8,593 nucleotides of DNA from Candidatus Omnitrophota bacterium (GTDB lineage Bacteria; Omnitrophota; Koll11; Gygaellales; Profunditerraquicolaceae). Positions 1-4,974 of the stretch are shown here, piece by piece; within the stretch, counting starts at the first letter, position 1, and each line of letters opens with the position of its first letter. The translations under genes and the position numbers were made by a program. Where the stretch lies: contig JAQUNE010000054.1 in the NCBI GenBank assembly GCA_028717765.1, positions 1-8,593 of the forward strand, in the 5' to 3' direction. Below the pieces are notes generated by a model. That model was not told the DNA's origin, made no database searches, and was given only the letters and a program-made list of their open reading frames with translations.

Positions 1-548
1 ATCGTCGTAGCAATAGTTTCTTTACGGGTAGAGTTACGTGTATTAGTAATACCCCCGGCGCCTTCTCCTTTATACTTAGTTTCATTATATTCTAAGCCTG
101 GACCGTCACTATTTCCTGATTTCAGATTCACGAAAAATTCACCCTCTAAGTCCGCTTGTTTTTGATCATCATTGATTTTGGCAAGACGTAAATCTGTAGG
201 GTTACCCCCTCCAGAACTACCATAATGGCTTGCCGTAGGAATTGCCCAATAAACACTGGCGTCACTATTAACACTTTCTGTAACCCCTTTTCCGAATCCG
301 CCTGCTAAATCTGCGTGCCGCCTATTCTGTGCAAGAAAATACTCTACTGAAGCACCTGGGCTTTCTGATTCGTTACCCTGATAAGTATTGGCCTTTTGCA
401 GAGCCTGGCGGAAACTTTCCATTTTAGAAAGCTGCTGGTCATTTAATTTCTGAATATAGGCAATTAAAACACTTAAGACAAATATGACGATACTCCCAAA
501 AATTGCCATTTCCGCAGCTGCCTGGCCTCTTTTATTAAAACAGATCAT
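1..548 (-). CDS. TadE-like pseudopilin (3' end outside the window)
   Basis: At least 182 residues; the frame is still open at the window edge. The N terminus MICFNKRGQAAAEMAIF has a basic leader, a predicted cut G8/Q9 and mature QAAAEM, with Glu+5 (E13) but Met instead of Tyr at +6. That is the pattern of TadE/TadF pseudopilins rather than Flp fibre subunits. A single hydrophobic helix runs to about residue 31 and is followed by a soluble region rich in Gln, Asn, Ser and Gly. The start ATG at 548 is supported by GGAGG (559-555) six bases upstream and lies 17 bp after the preceding pilin stop. As the last visible gene it fits the usual placement of TadE-like genes at the distal end of Tad operons. 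I cannot tell whether a TadG-like extension follows. Confidence 0.78.
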   Translation of the reverse strand, partial: MICFNKRGQAAAEMAIFGSIVIFVLSVLIAYIQKLNDQQLSKMESFRQALQKANTYQGNESESPGASVEYFLAQNRRHADLAGGFGKGVTESVNSDASVYWAIPTASHYGSSGGGNPTDLRLAKINDDQKQADLEGEFFVNLKSGNSDGPGLEYNETKYKGEGAGGITNTRNSTRKETIATT

Positions 549-565
549 CTTAAGCCTCCACTTTC

Positions 566-1111
566 TTATCCCCCTGTGCCCCCGCTGCCTGTTCCACCGC
601 CGGAACCGCCTGTTCCACCGCCGGAACCGCCTGTTCCACCGCCACTACCCATAGCTGGAGGATCAACAAAACCCTGTTTTGCCGAAATAAACTTAGGTAC
701 ATAAGCCGCCCTGTTTGCTTCAGGAAATTTATAATCTGGCAAGGCCTTAAATTGCAAAGCGTCTTCTCCGGGAGATTTTCGAGCTTCATACTCCTGGAGC
801 CGCAAGCTCCTTGAACCGTCCTCGTACTCATTCTGGGTAAATTGCGTCCTTTTATTAGTAGTTGTATTGCCGGAAACATTAAATACGCCGCCCTGATCAA
901 CAAACTGTTTTCCGCCTGAAAGGTTGTAAGGTAAATCGCGCGTTTCCTGCTCTGTGCCCAAATAATTATCCGACATATAAGCAACGTTTCCTTTCAGTAG
1001 CCTTTCCAAATACTCGCTTACCATCACGACCCCGGCTACAACTATCGCTATTAACACAACATACTCGGCAAGCGCAATACCAGTATTCTTTTTCTTTCTC
1101 TTAGCGGTCAT
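566..1111 (-). CDS. Prepilin-like protein with Gly-rich repeat tail (181 aa)
   Basis: Very basic leader MTAKRKKKNTG with predicted cleavage G11/I12, mature IALAEY carrying E16 (+5) and Y17 (+6), and a hydrophobic helix to about residue 31. It is the only EY-type pilin here whose mature residue 1 is not Gln. A polar region of about 120 residues follows, and the protein ends in about 27 residues of almost pure Gly/Ser/Thr built from the heptad GSGGGTG, encoded by a 21-bp tandem repeat. Such a tail could be a flexible spacer or contact surface. The ATG overlaps the previous stop by 11 bp and lacks a good Shine-Dalgarno; a small hairpin (AAGGC-UAAA-GCCUU) sits just before it. Likely a minor pilin or pseudopilin. 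Confidence 0.78.
   Translation of the reverse strand: MTAKRKKKNTGIALAEYVVLIAIVVAGVVMVSEYLERLLKGNVAYMSDNYLGTEQETRDLPYNLSGGKQFVDQGGVFNVSGNTTTNKRTQFTQNEYEDGSRSLRLQEYEARKSPGEDALQFKALPDYKFPEANRAAYVPKFISAKQGFVDPPAMGSGGGTGGSGGGTGGSGGGTGSGGTGG
588..643 (-). repeat. 21-bp tandem repeat encoding Gly-Ser-Thr heptads
   Basis: Plus-strand unit CCTGTTCCACCGCCGGAACCG occurs at 588-608 and 609-629 without mismatch, with a partial third copy at 630-643 (about 2.7 copies). The unit is seven codons, so copy-number change would lengthen or shorten the protein tail without shifting the frame. Confidence 0.85.
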
Positions 1112-1505
1112 AAGGCTTTAGCCTTTCTGTTTTCTGCATATTCTTGTTGGTTTCGTTTTTGGTAATCACCGTACCATCTATAGAACTTGCTGTTTCTTTT
1201 AACTCAGTATTCGTATAAGTAGAGCCTTCGGTTTCTTTCGGAGAATAAGCAAAATTAATCCCTTTAAGCTTACCAAAGGTGACATCCGCGTCTTCTGCAC
1301 TGATACCTGTTTTTCCGATTAAAAGATGCGGATAGAGTTTAAGCCGATCATAAACGTATGCAGGGCCTTCATTCAATTTTGTAATCGTACCCCTGAGTTT
1401 ACCCTGGACCGCTCTTTTCGCATAATTCTGCATGGTAAGCAGGGCCCCGGTAATGGCAATGATTAAAATTGCATACTCCAGAGTAGATTGCCCCTTAGGT
1501 TTCAT
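1101..1505 (-). CDS. Flp-like prepilin (134 aa)
   Basis: Leader MKPKG, predicted cut G5/Q6, mature QSTLEY with E10 (+5) and Y11 (+6), hydrophobic helix to about residue 24. 'MQNYAKRAVQGKLRG' follows and is close to the 104-aa pilin upstream of tadB. The remaining ~95 residues are soluble, mixed in composition, and contain 'YVYDRLKLYPHLLIGKTG'. The start is ATG 1505, set by AAGGAGG (1517-1511) five bases away; an upstream in-frame ATG at 1532 lies within the preceding gene and has no such site. Its last 11 bases overlap the start of the next pilin gene, which implies coupled translation. Probably a minor pilin or accessory subunit. Confidence 0.84.
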   Translation of the reverse strand: MKPKGQSTLEYAILIIAITGALLTMQNYAKRAVQGKLRGTITKLNEGPAYVYDRLKLYPHLLIGKTGISAEDADVTFGKLKGINFAYSPKETEGSTYTNTELKETASSIDGTVITKNETNKNMQKTERLKPYDR

Positions 1506-1515
1506 TGCACCCTCC

Positions 1516-1677
1516 TTACCGCTTCCACTCATTCAATTCTAATTGAATATTTTTTAGCCTAGCATTAACTGCGCGGCGCATATAGGGATACATCGCCAGT
1601 AATGCCGAAGTCACCACAATTATCAATAAGGTGTATTCAACTATACTTTGCGATCTCTTGTTCATTAATTTTCTCAT
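1516..1677 (-). CDS. Small Flp-like prepilin (53 aa)
   Basis: Leader MRKLMNKRS, predicted cleavage S9/Q10, mature QSIVEY with E14 (+5) and Y15 (+6), and a hydrophobic helix to about residue 29. A basic/polar tail follows containing 'YMRRAVNARLK', similar in pattern to the post-helix segments of the other pilins. The ATG at 1677 has GAGGT (1687-1683) five bases upstream, overlapping the previous gene's stop; an in-frame ATG at 1665 would shorten the leader by four residues. Its own stop TAA (1518-1516) is part of the next gene's TAAGGAGGG ribosome site, so the pilins are packed end to end. Pilin family membership is clear; its role in the pilus is unknown. Confidence 0.82.
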   Translation of the reverse strand: MRKLMNKRSQSIVEYTLLIIVVTSALLAMYPYMRRAVNARLKNIQLELNEWKR

Positions 1678-1680
1678 CGC

Positions 1681-1836
1681 TTACCTCATTCTTTCTATCT
1701 TCCCAGACGCTTTGTCGAAAAATTTTCCAAAGACATCATTGCGCATCCGGCCAAGAAAATTCGATGCCACAAGCGCAAGGCAGACCGCGCAAAAAATAAT
1801 CAAATATTCAATCATTGCCTGGCTATTTTTTCTCAT
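1681..1836 (-). CDS. Small Flp-like prepilin (51 aa)
   Basis: Short gene directly after tadC, with sequence MRKNSQAMIEYLII at the N terminus. Predicted cleavage falls between S5 and Q6, giving mature QAMIEY with E10 (+5) and Y11 (+6). The hydrophobic segment to about residue 24 contains two Cys (C16, C19), unusual in a pilin helix and not shared by the other pilins here. A short basic tail follows. There is no strong Shine-Dalgarno; the ATG (1836-1834) sits one base past the tadC stop, which suggests translation by re-initiation. The stop (1683-1681) overlaps the ribosome site of the next small pilin. At 51 residues it matches Flp size, so it may be a second fibre subunit or a minor pilin. 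Confidence 0.8.
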   Translation of the reverse strand: MRKNSQAMIEYLIIFCAVCLALVASNFLGRMRNDVFGKFFDKASGKIERMR

Positions 1837-1837
1837 C

Positions 1838-2722
1838 TTAAAATCCCATGTTCATGTTACCTTTTAAGAATGTAAGCATAATCGGCCCAGCAACAATAAT
1901 CAGAACTACGGGCATAATAAAAACAAAAAGCGGTAAAAGTAATTTTATCGGTGCTTTTAAAGCCATTGCCTCTCCTCTTTGAAATCTCTTTACCTTTATT
2001 TCTTCAGACTGCAATTTTAGAGCATCACCAATGGAAGTACCCATGCGGTCAGCCTGAATTAAGGTGCGCACAAAAGAATGCACTTCAGGCATATCTACAC
2101 GCCAGGCGAAGTTCTTCAGCGCCTCGCGCCGTGTTGCACCCATCTGGGTTTCACGATAAACCTCAGCTAACTCCCGGGTTAAGTCGCAAGGCTTTAAATC
2201 CCTTACCACTCGGTTGACTGCCAACATAAAATCCAAACCACCACTCACACAGATATTTAAGAGATCTATCACGTTAGGCAAATCCCTTTTCATTTGGAAC
2301 TGACGCTTATTGATTTTCTTATTAAGCCAGAACAAAGGCATTAAGAAACCTAAACCTGCCCCGCAAAAAATCACTATCGGTACAGAGAACCTATCCCCGA
2401 CGACAATAAAGATAACAATAGGTACGATAAGAATCGTCAGTATCGCAAAAGCCAAAAACTCTAAGATGCCACAGGGGGAACCGGCTTTCACTAGCTTGTG
2501 CCTGAGATCAAAGGGTACCGTGATACTCTTTTCAAAACTCTTATACTTAGAGGTAAGCGGCATCCAGGCCTTGTGCGGCTGCCCAGGATACCTAAATTTT
2601 GCATCGTCATCGTCGAAAATCTGAGAAGGCAAATGCGTCTCTTCCGCTTTGCGGCGATAGATAAACTGATAGACCACAAAATACATACTGGTCAGCAATA
2701 ATAAAGAGATAATCAGTTGCAT
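1838..2722 (-). CDS. tadC: TadC-like inner-membrane platform protein (GspF/T2SSF domain)
   Basis: Second platform protein, 294 aa. One membrane helix lies at about 2-20, an acidic/polar loop follows, two membrane segments lie at about 85-132, and the GspF domain runs from about 148 to 285. Characteristic TadC blocks are 'LPNVIDLLNICVSGGLDFMLAVNRV' (148-172), 'FVRTLIQADRMGTSIGDAL' (217-235) and 'RGEAMALKAPIKLLLPL' (249-265), with a last hydrophobic segment to about 286. The ATG at 2722 is preceded by AAGGAAG (2734-2728). The stop (1840-1838) is one base before the ATG of a 51-codon pilin gene, so the two are probably translationally coupled. Pairing with TadB immediately upstream confirms the assignment. 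Confidence 0.93.
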   Translation of the reverse strand: MQLIISLLLLTSMYFVVYQFIYRRKAEETHLPSQIFDDDDAKFRYPGQPHKAWMPLTSKYKSFEKSITVPFDLRHKLVKAGSPCGILEFLAFAILTILIVPIVIFIVVGDRFSVPIVIFCGAGLGFLMPLFWLNKKINKRQFQMKRDLPNVIDLLNICVSGGLDFMLAVNRVVRDLKPCDLTRELAEVYRETQMGATRREALKNFAWRVDMPEVHSFVRTLIQADRMGTSIGDALKLQSEEIKVKRFQRGEAMALKAPIKLLLPLFVFIMPVVLIIVAGPIMLTFLKGNMNMGF

Positions 2723-2746
2723 CTGTTCTTCCTTTCTTACCTATAT

Positions 2747-3598
2747 TTATACATCTACTTTACTCAATTTAATAATCAGGTACGCCCCGATGATCTGAGA
2801 AACTATCGCATAGCTAAAAATTGCTTTACCCATGTTGTCCTGAAAAAAAATGTCGAAATAATGTTTATCTGACTGATAGACAAAGAATGCAAAAAAGATC
2901 GGGATTACCGACATAATAAATCCCTGCATTTTTGCCTGAATGGTTAAAGATTTCACCTTTCCCAGGAGCTTGTTACGCTCTTGGATGGTGCTTACGACTT
3001 TAGTCAGAGTATCGGTAATGTCACCACCGGTCTCCTTAGCAATCAGCAAAGATGTAATCACCATCTCCAGGTCATCTAGTTTCATGCGCTTCTTGAGATC
3101 ACTTAATGCTGCCTCTAAAGAAAATCCCATGCGCATCTGGCGTAGCACGAGGTTAAATTCCTGGCTCATTGGCGTAGCAATTTCCTCGACTAGAACCTCA
3201 AATGCCTGCTGCAAACTCATCCCTACACGTAAAGAGCTGCAAAGAATCATGATTGCATCAACTAATTGACTGGCAAATTTCTTGCGGCGCTTTTTTTCCA
3301 AGATCTTGATAAAAATCACGGGAAAGATCAAACCAAGAACCCCGCCGACCACCGCGAAAAGAGTTTTCTCCGTAAGCATATACCCCAAAAACCCGCCTAA
3401 AACAGGGGCTGCAATATCCAAGAATACCAGCTTTTCCGCAGAGATATCCAGGAACATCTGGTCGAGCTTTGGGCTCATCTTGTCAATTTTTTTCTTATGG
3501 AGAAATATGGTTTGTTTTTCCACGGAAGGATAAAATGCGTTGGCTAGATAAAACACACAGATGAACACAAAGATAGAAGCTAAGATTGCTATCAGCAC
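2747..3598 (-). CDS. tadB: TadB-like inner-membrane platform protein (GspF/T2SSF domain)
   Basis: Polytopic membrane protein of 283 aa that with TadC forms the platform on which TadA acts. A first membrane segment covers about residues 1-20 and two more lie within about 60-100. The GspF domain follows, with 'QLVDAIMILCSSLRVGMSLQQAF' (111-133), 'AKETGGDITDTL' (187-198) and 'QERNKLLGKVKSLTIQAKMQG' (206-226) as in TadB proteins, and the last two membrane segments lie at about 226-242 and 258-277. The start is GTG at 3598, with GGAGGAGGG six bases upstream inside a hairpin loop. Full-length TadB proteins are often somewhat longer, but nothing appears missing from the core. The tadC start is 24 bp beyond the stop. 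The order tadB then tadC is the standard Tad arrangement. Confidence 0.92.
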   Translation of the reverse strand: MLIAILASIFVFICVFYLANAFYPSVEKQTIFLHKKKIDKMSPKLDQMFLDISAEKLVFLDIAAPVLGGFLGYMLTEKTLFAVVGGVLGLIFPVIFIKILEKKRRKKFASQLVDAIMILCSSLRVGMSLQQAFEVLVEEIATPMSQEFNLVLRQMRMGFSLEAALSDLKKRMKLDDLEMVITSLLIAKETGGDITDTLTKVVSTIQERNKLLGKVKSLTIQAKMQGFIMSVIPIFFAFFVYQSDKHYFDIFFQDNMGKAIFSYAIVSQIIGAYLIIKLSKVDV

Positions 3599-3624
3599 TC
3601 TTATCCCTCCTCCGTTATAAGAGT
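3597..3624 (-). promoter_or_regulatory. Hairpin presenting the tadB ribosome binding site
   Basis: Eight-base arms ACUCUUAU (3624-3617) and AUAAGAGU (3604-3597) pair perfectly around a 12-nt loop, AACGGAGGAGGG, which contains the entire Shine-Dalgarno (GGAGGAGGG, 3613-3605). The 3' arm includes the first two bases of the GTG start codon (3598-3596). Such a structure could limit or tune tadB translation. It also supports GTG-3598 as the start. Confidence 0.55.
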
Positions 3625-3634
3625 AGACTCATCT

Positions 3635-3665
3635 GAAATAGAATTTAAACAAACTATTCTATTCC
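3635..3665 (-). repeat. Intercistronic hairpin between the pilin block and tadB
   Basis: AATAGAAT (3663-3656) and ATTCTATT (3644-3637) are complementary across an 11-nt loop, extended by a G-U and a G-C pair to about 10 bp. It is AU-rich and is followed by only three U's, so it is unlikely to be a full terminator. Its position after three pilin genes suggests an mRNA-stabilising or processing element that lets pilin message outnumber platform message; that role is inferred. Confidence 0.45.
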
Positions 3666-3679
3666 TAAACGAGAAAATA

Positions 3680-3994
3680 TTACTTACCCCAATATTCGTC
3701 TCCTATGTCAGCACCAGTTTCTTTACTGCTCTGCTTTGTTACTGAATGTGAACCAGAACCGCTTTGGCCTAACACGCTCTTTTCTGCAGATATACTTGTC
3801 GTGTCACTGCCAGACTCTACGACTGTTTTAGTAGCAAACTGCTGGCCTAACTGATCGCTATTTTGACGCATTTTACCCTGATAACCTCTTTTAAGGTAAT
3901 TTTTCATTGTAATCAAGGCCCCTGCGATTACAGCGATTAACACTGCATATTCCAAAGTTGCCTGAGCTCTTTTGTTGCGAAATATTTTCAACAT
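3680..3994 (-). CDS. Flp-like prepilin (104 aa)
   Basis: Leader MLKIFRNKRA, predicted cut between A10 and Q11, mature QATLEY with E15 (+5) and Y16 (+6), then a hydrophobic segment to about residue 30. The following 'MKNYLKRGYQGKMR' closely resembles 'MQNYAKRAVQGKLR' in the 134-aa pilin encoded after tadC, which suggests the two are duplicates. The C-terminal half is Ser/Thr/Gly-rich, low complexity and probably surface exposed. The ATG at 3994 is preceded by AGGAGGTGA (4009-4001), 6 nt away. It lies 50 bp after the preceding pilin stop and 81 bp before tadB, and that second gap contains two hairpins. Pilin identity is firm; whether it is major or minor is unknown. Confidence 0.85.
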   Translation of the reverse strand: MLKIFRNKRAQATLEYAVLIAVIAGALITMKNYLKRGYQGKMRQNSDQLGQQFATKTVVESGSDTTSISAEKSVLGQSGSGSHSVTKQSSKETGADIGDEYWGK

Positions 3995-4044
3995 GAGAAT
4001 TCACCTCCTCCTTAAGGAATCTGTACCGTTAAACTAAATCAAGT

Positions 4045-4455
4045 TTAAGGGGCTGCAACGTTTGAACCTTTTTTCTCCCAAGTCGCAGGAGCGATCTTAT
4101 AAGCATCAGCTGCATCTACCGCTTCTTGTAAATCACCGCCGATACTGGCATTTTCCACATCAGCATTAGAGTTCTCATTATATGCGTGTTTCTCGTCTAA
4201 CTTTGAATCCTGATGCTGTTTTTCATTGCTTTGACGCGCGCTCTTAGAAGTATTTTTCTTATCCAATGTAGAATCATACAAAGTATCGGGACTTCCCGTA
4301 ACAGCAGATGAGAGTTCTCTGGCTTTGAATTGGATACCTCCAGCGATAGCCTTAGACAAATAACTTCTTGCCATGGCTACTGCGCCCAAAACAATGGCGA
4401 AAAGCATTACATATTCAGCTGTACTCTGCGCCTTTTTACGAAGTGTAATTAACAT
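4045..4455 (-). CDS. Flp-like prepilin with extended hydrophilic C-terminus (136 aa)
   Basis: Prepilin with leader MLITLRKKA, predicted cleavage between A9 and Q10, mature QSTAEY (E14 = +5, Y15 = +6) and one hydrophobic helix to about residue 28. The remaining ~100 residues are polar and charged, rich in Ser, Asn, Asp and Lys with no recognisable fold; they would be exposed outside the membrane. I place the start at ATG 4455, because a strong GGAGGGGGTGA (4471-4461) lies just before it. The in-frame ATG at 4473 overlaps that ribosome site and would add six residues, MEGVKK. It is the second gene of the riboswitch-controlled operon. It could be a minor pilin or an adhesive-tip subunit; the sequence does not decide. 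Confidence 0.82.
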   Translation of the reverse strand: MLITLRKKAQSTAEYVMLFAIVLGAVAMARSYLSKAIAGGIQFKARELSSAVTGSPDTLYDSTLDKKNTSKSARQSNEKQHQDSKLDEKHAYNENSNADVENASIGGDLQEAVDAADAYKIAPATWEKKGSNVAAP

Positions 4456-4496
4456 TTTTTTCACCCCCTCCATTTTTGCGAAAATAAACTGTATAC

Positions 4497-4667
4497 TTAA
4501 AAATCGACCCTACTCATTACGTCAGCTGCCTTATTAGTTACATTTGTAAATCCATCCTGTACTTTATTCTTCACCAAATCTTTCACTACCACAAAAGCCC
4601 CGACCAAAGCAGTAAGAATCAGTACATATTCCAACACCGCCTGCGCTTTCTTCATCTTCCTTAACAT
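4497..4667 (-). CDS. flp: Flp-type major pilin precursor (56 aa)
   Basis: The size and design are typical of Flp pilins, the main structural subunit of Tad pili. The leader MLRKMKKA is followed by a cut site between A8 and Q9, giving mature QAVLEY with Glu+5 and Tyr+6 as required by TadV-type prepilin peptidases. A hydrophobic helix runs to about residue 28 and is followed by a short polar tail ending VMSRVDF. The ATG at 4667 is chosen because of the optimal AGGAGGTGAT just upstream; an ATG at 4674 is in another frame. It is the first gene after the c-di-GMP riboswitch and terminator, so it should respond most directly to the ligand. The next pilin starts 41 bp downstream. It is the best candidate in the window for the major fibre subunit, because the other prepilins are either longer or lie behind tadC. 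Confidence 0.88.
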   Translation of the reverse strand: MLRKMKKAQAVLEYVLILTALVGAFVVVKDLVKNKVQDGFTNVTNKAADVMSRVDF

Positions 4668-4672
4668 AACTC

Positions 4673-4682
4673 ATCACCTCCT
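4673..4682 (-). promoter_or_regulatory. Near-perfect Shine-Dalgarno site of the first pilin gene
   Basis: AGGAGGTGAT on the minus strand matches the full anti-Shine-Dalgarno complement and ends 5 nt before the ATG at 4667 (9 nt from AGGAGG). It fixes the start of the 56-codon flp gene and implies very high translation. The stretch between it and the terminator (4733-4683) is AT-rich; I see no further gene or promoter there. Confidence 0.85.
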
Positions 4683-4733
4683 CTAGTTTGAGTTATTAAA
4701 ATCTTTTGAAAACTCTTTATCAACTTGTCAAAT

Positions 4734-4769
4734 AAAAAACCGAAATCCACTCTTTCTACGGATTTCGGT
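4734..4769 (-). terminator. Intrinsic terminator forming the riboswitch expression platform
   Basis: A perfect 10-bp stem, ACCGAAATCC (4769-4760) with GGATTTCGGT (4748-4739), closes an 11-nt loop and runs into six T's (4739-4734). Its 5' arm is also the 3' end of the aptamer (ACCG core and UCCG of P1), so ligand-bound aptamer and terminator compete for the same bases. With this geometry ligand binding should disfavour termination (an ON switch), but the direction is inferred, not shown. The first pilin start codon is 67 nt beyond the T tract. Confidence 0.88.
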
Positions 4770-4891
4770 AGCCCGGTTAACTTCTCGCTTTGACCCTAAA
4801 GCAAAAATCTAAAAATCCAAATTTCTCGCGAGCGTCCCGTGGCTTTGCGCTCTCCTGTACCTCCATACAGGAAATTGCCTTTTCGTGTCCG
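4759..4891 (-). promoter_or_regulatory. Cyclic-di-GMP-I (GEMM-I) riboswitch aptamer in the pilin operon leader
   Basis: The leader RNA carries the GEMM-I signature in order. 'AAAAGGCAA' (4884-4876) is followed by a stem UCCUGUA/UACAGGA (4872-4866 with 4859-4853, loop UGGAGG). Then come the conserved 'GCGCAAAGCCACGGG' (4850-4836), a P3-like stem CUCGC/GCGAG (4832-4828 with 4788-4784) and the closing 'CCGGGCUACCG' (4776-4766). CGGA (4891-4888) can pair with UCCG (4762-4759) as a short P1. At the base matching Vc2 G20 this RNA has G (the 5' G of AGGC), which favours cyclic di-GMP over the cGAMP-type variant carrying A there. Unusual points are a P2 loop that is not GNRA and a 39-nt P3 loop. It lies directly after a promoter and overlaps a terminator ahead of a pilin gene, which fits c-di-GMP control of surface attachment. 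Confidence 0.88.
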
Positions 4892-4912
4892 CTTACTTCG
4901 AATTGCACTTAA

Positions 4913-4941
4913 AATATAACACTTGTCAAGGGCAGTGTCAA
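4913..4941 (-). promoter_or_regulatory. Sigma70-type promoter driving the riboswitch and pilin operon
   Basis: Minus-strand TTGACA (4941-4936) and TATATT (4918-4913) are separated by exactly 17 bp, which predicts a transcript start near 4907-4904, about 14 nt before the aptamer. The spacer holds a second copy of CCTTGACA (4931-4924, 12 bp from the first at 4943-4936) and a dyad ACACT-N10-AGTGT (4938-4934 and 4923-4919). Either could be an operator, though both are short. No terminator is visible between the upstream gene's stop (4975) and this promoter, so read-through transcripts may also enter the riboswitch. Confidence 0.8.
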
Positions 4942-4974
4942 GGAGATTTAGCTTACCTTAGAAAACGTTTACTA

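Noticed and set aside
550..984. Minus-strand frame with a 'VEQAVPA' repeat
   Set aside because: It is an out-of-frame reading of the 181-aa pilin gene; the repeat is the shadow of the Gly-rich 21-bp unit, and it has no leader or ribosome site.
1506..1532. Upstream ATG (1532) as start of the 134-aa pilin
   Set aside because: It falls inside the preceding pilin gene, lacks a Shine-Dalgarno and would give an atypical leader; ATG 1505 has AAGGAGG at proper spacing and a standard short basic leader.
4456..4473. Upstream ATG (4473) as start of the 136-aa pilin
   Set aside because: The bases between it and ATG 4455 are the ribosome binding site itself (GGAGGGGGTGA).
4726..4731. TTGACA downstream of the terminator as a second promoter
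   Set aside because: No acceptable -10 hexamer lies 16-18 bp downstream; the region is merely AT-rich.
4759..4891. 3',3'-cGAMP (GEMM-Ib) specificity for the riboswitch
   Set aside because: The base equivalent to Vc2 position 20 reads as G rather than A. This rests on my manual alignment, so a binding test could still overturn it.
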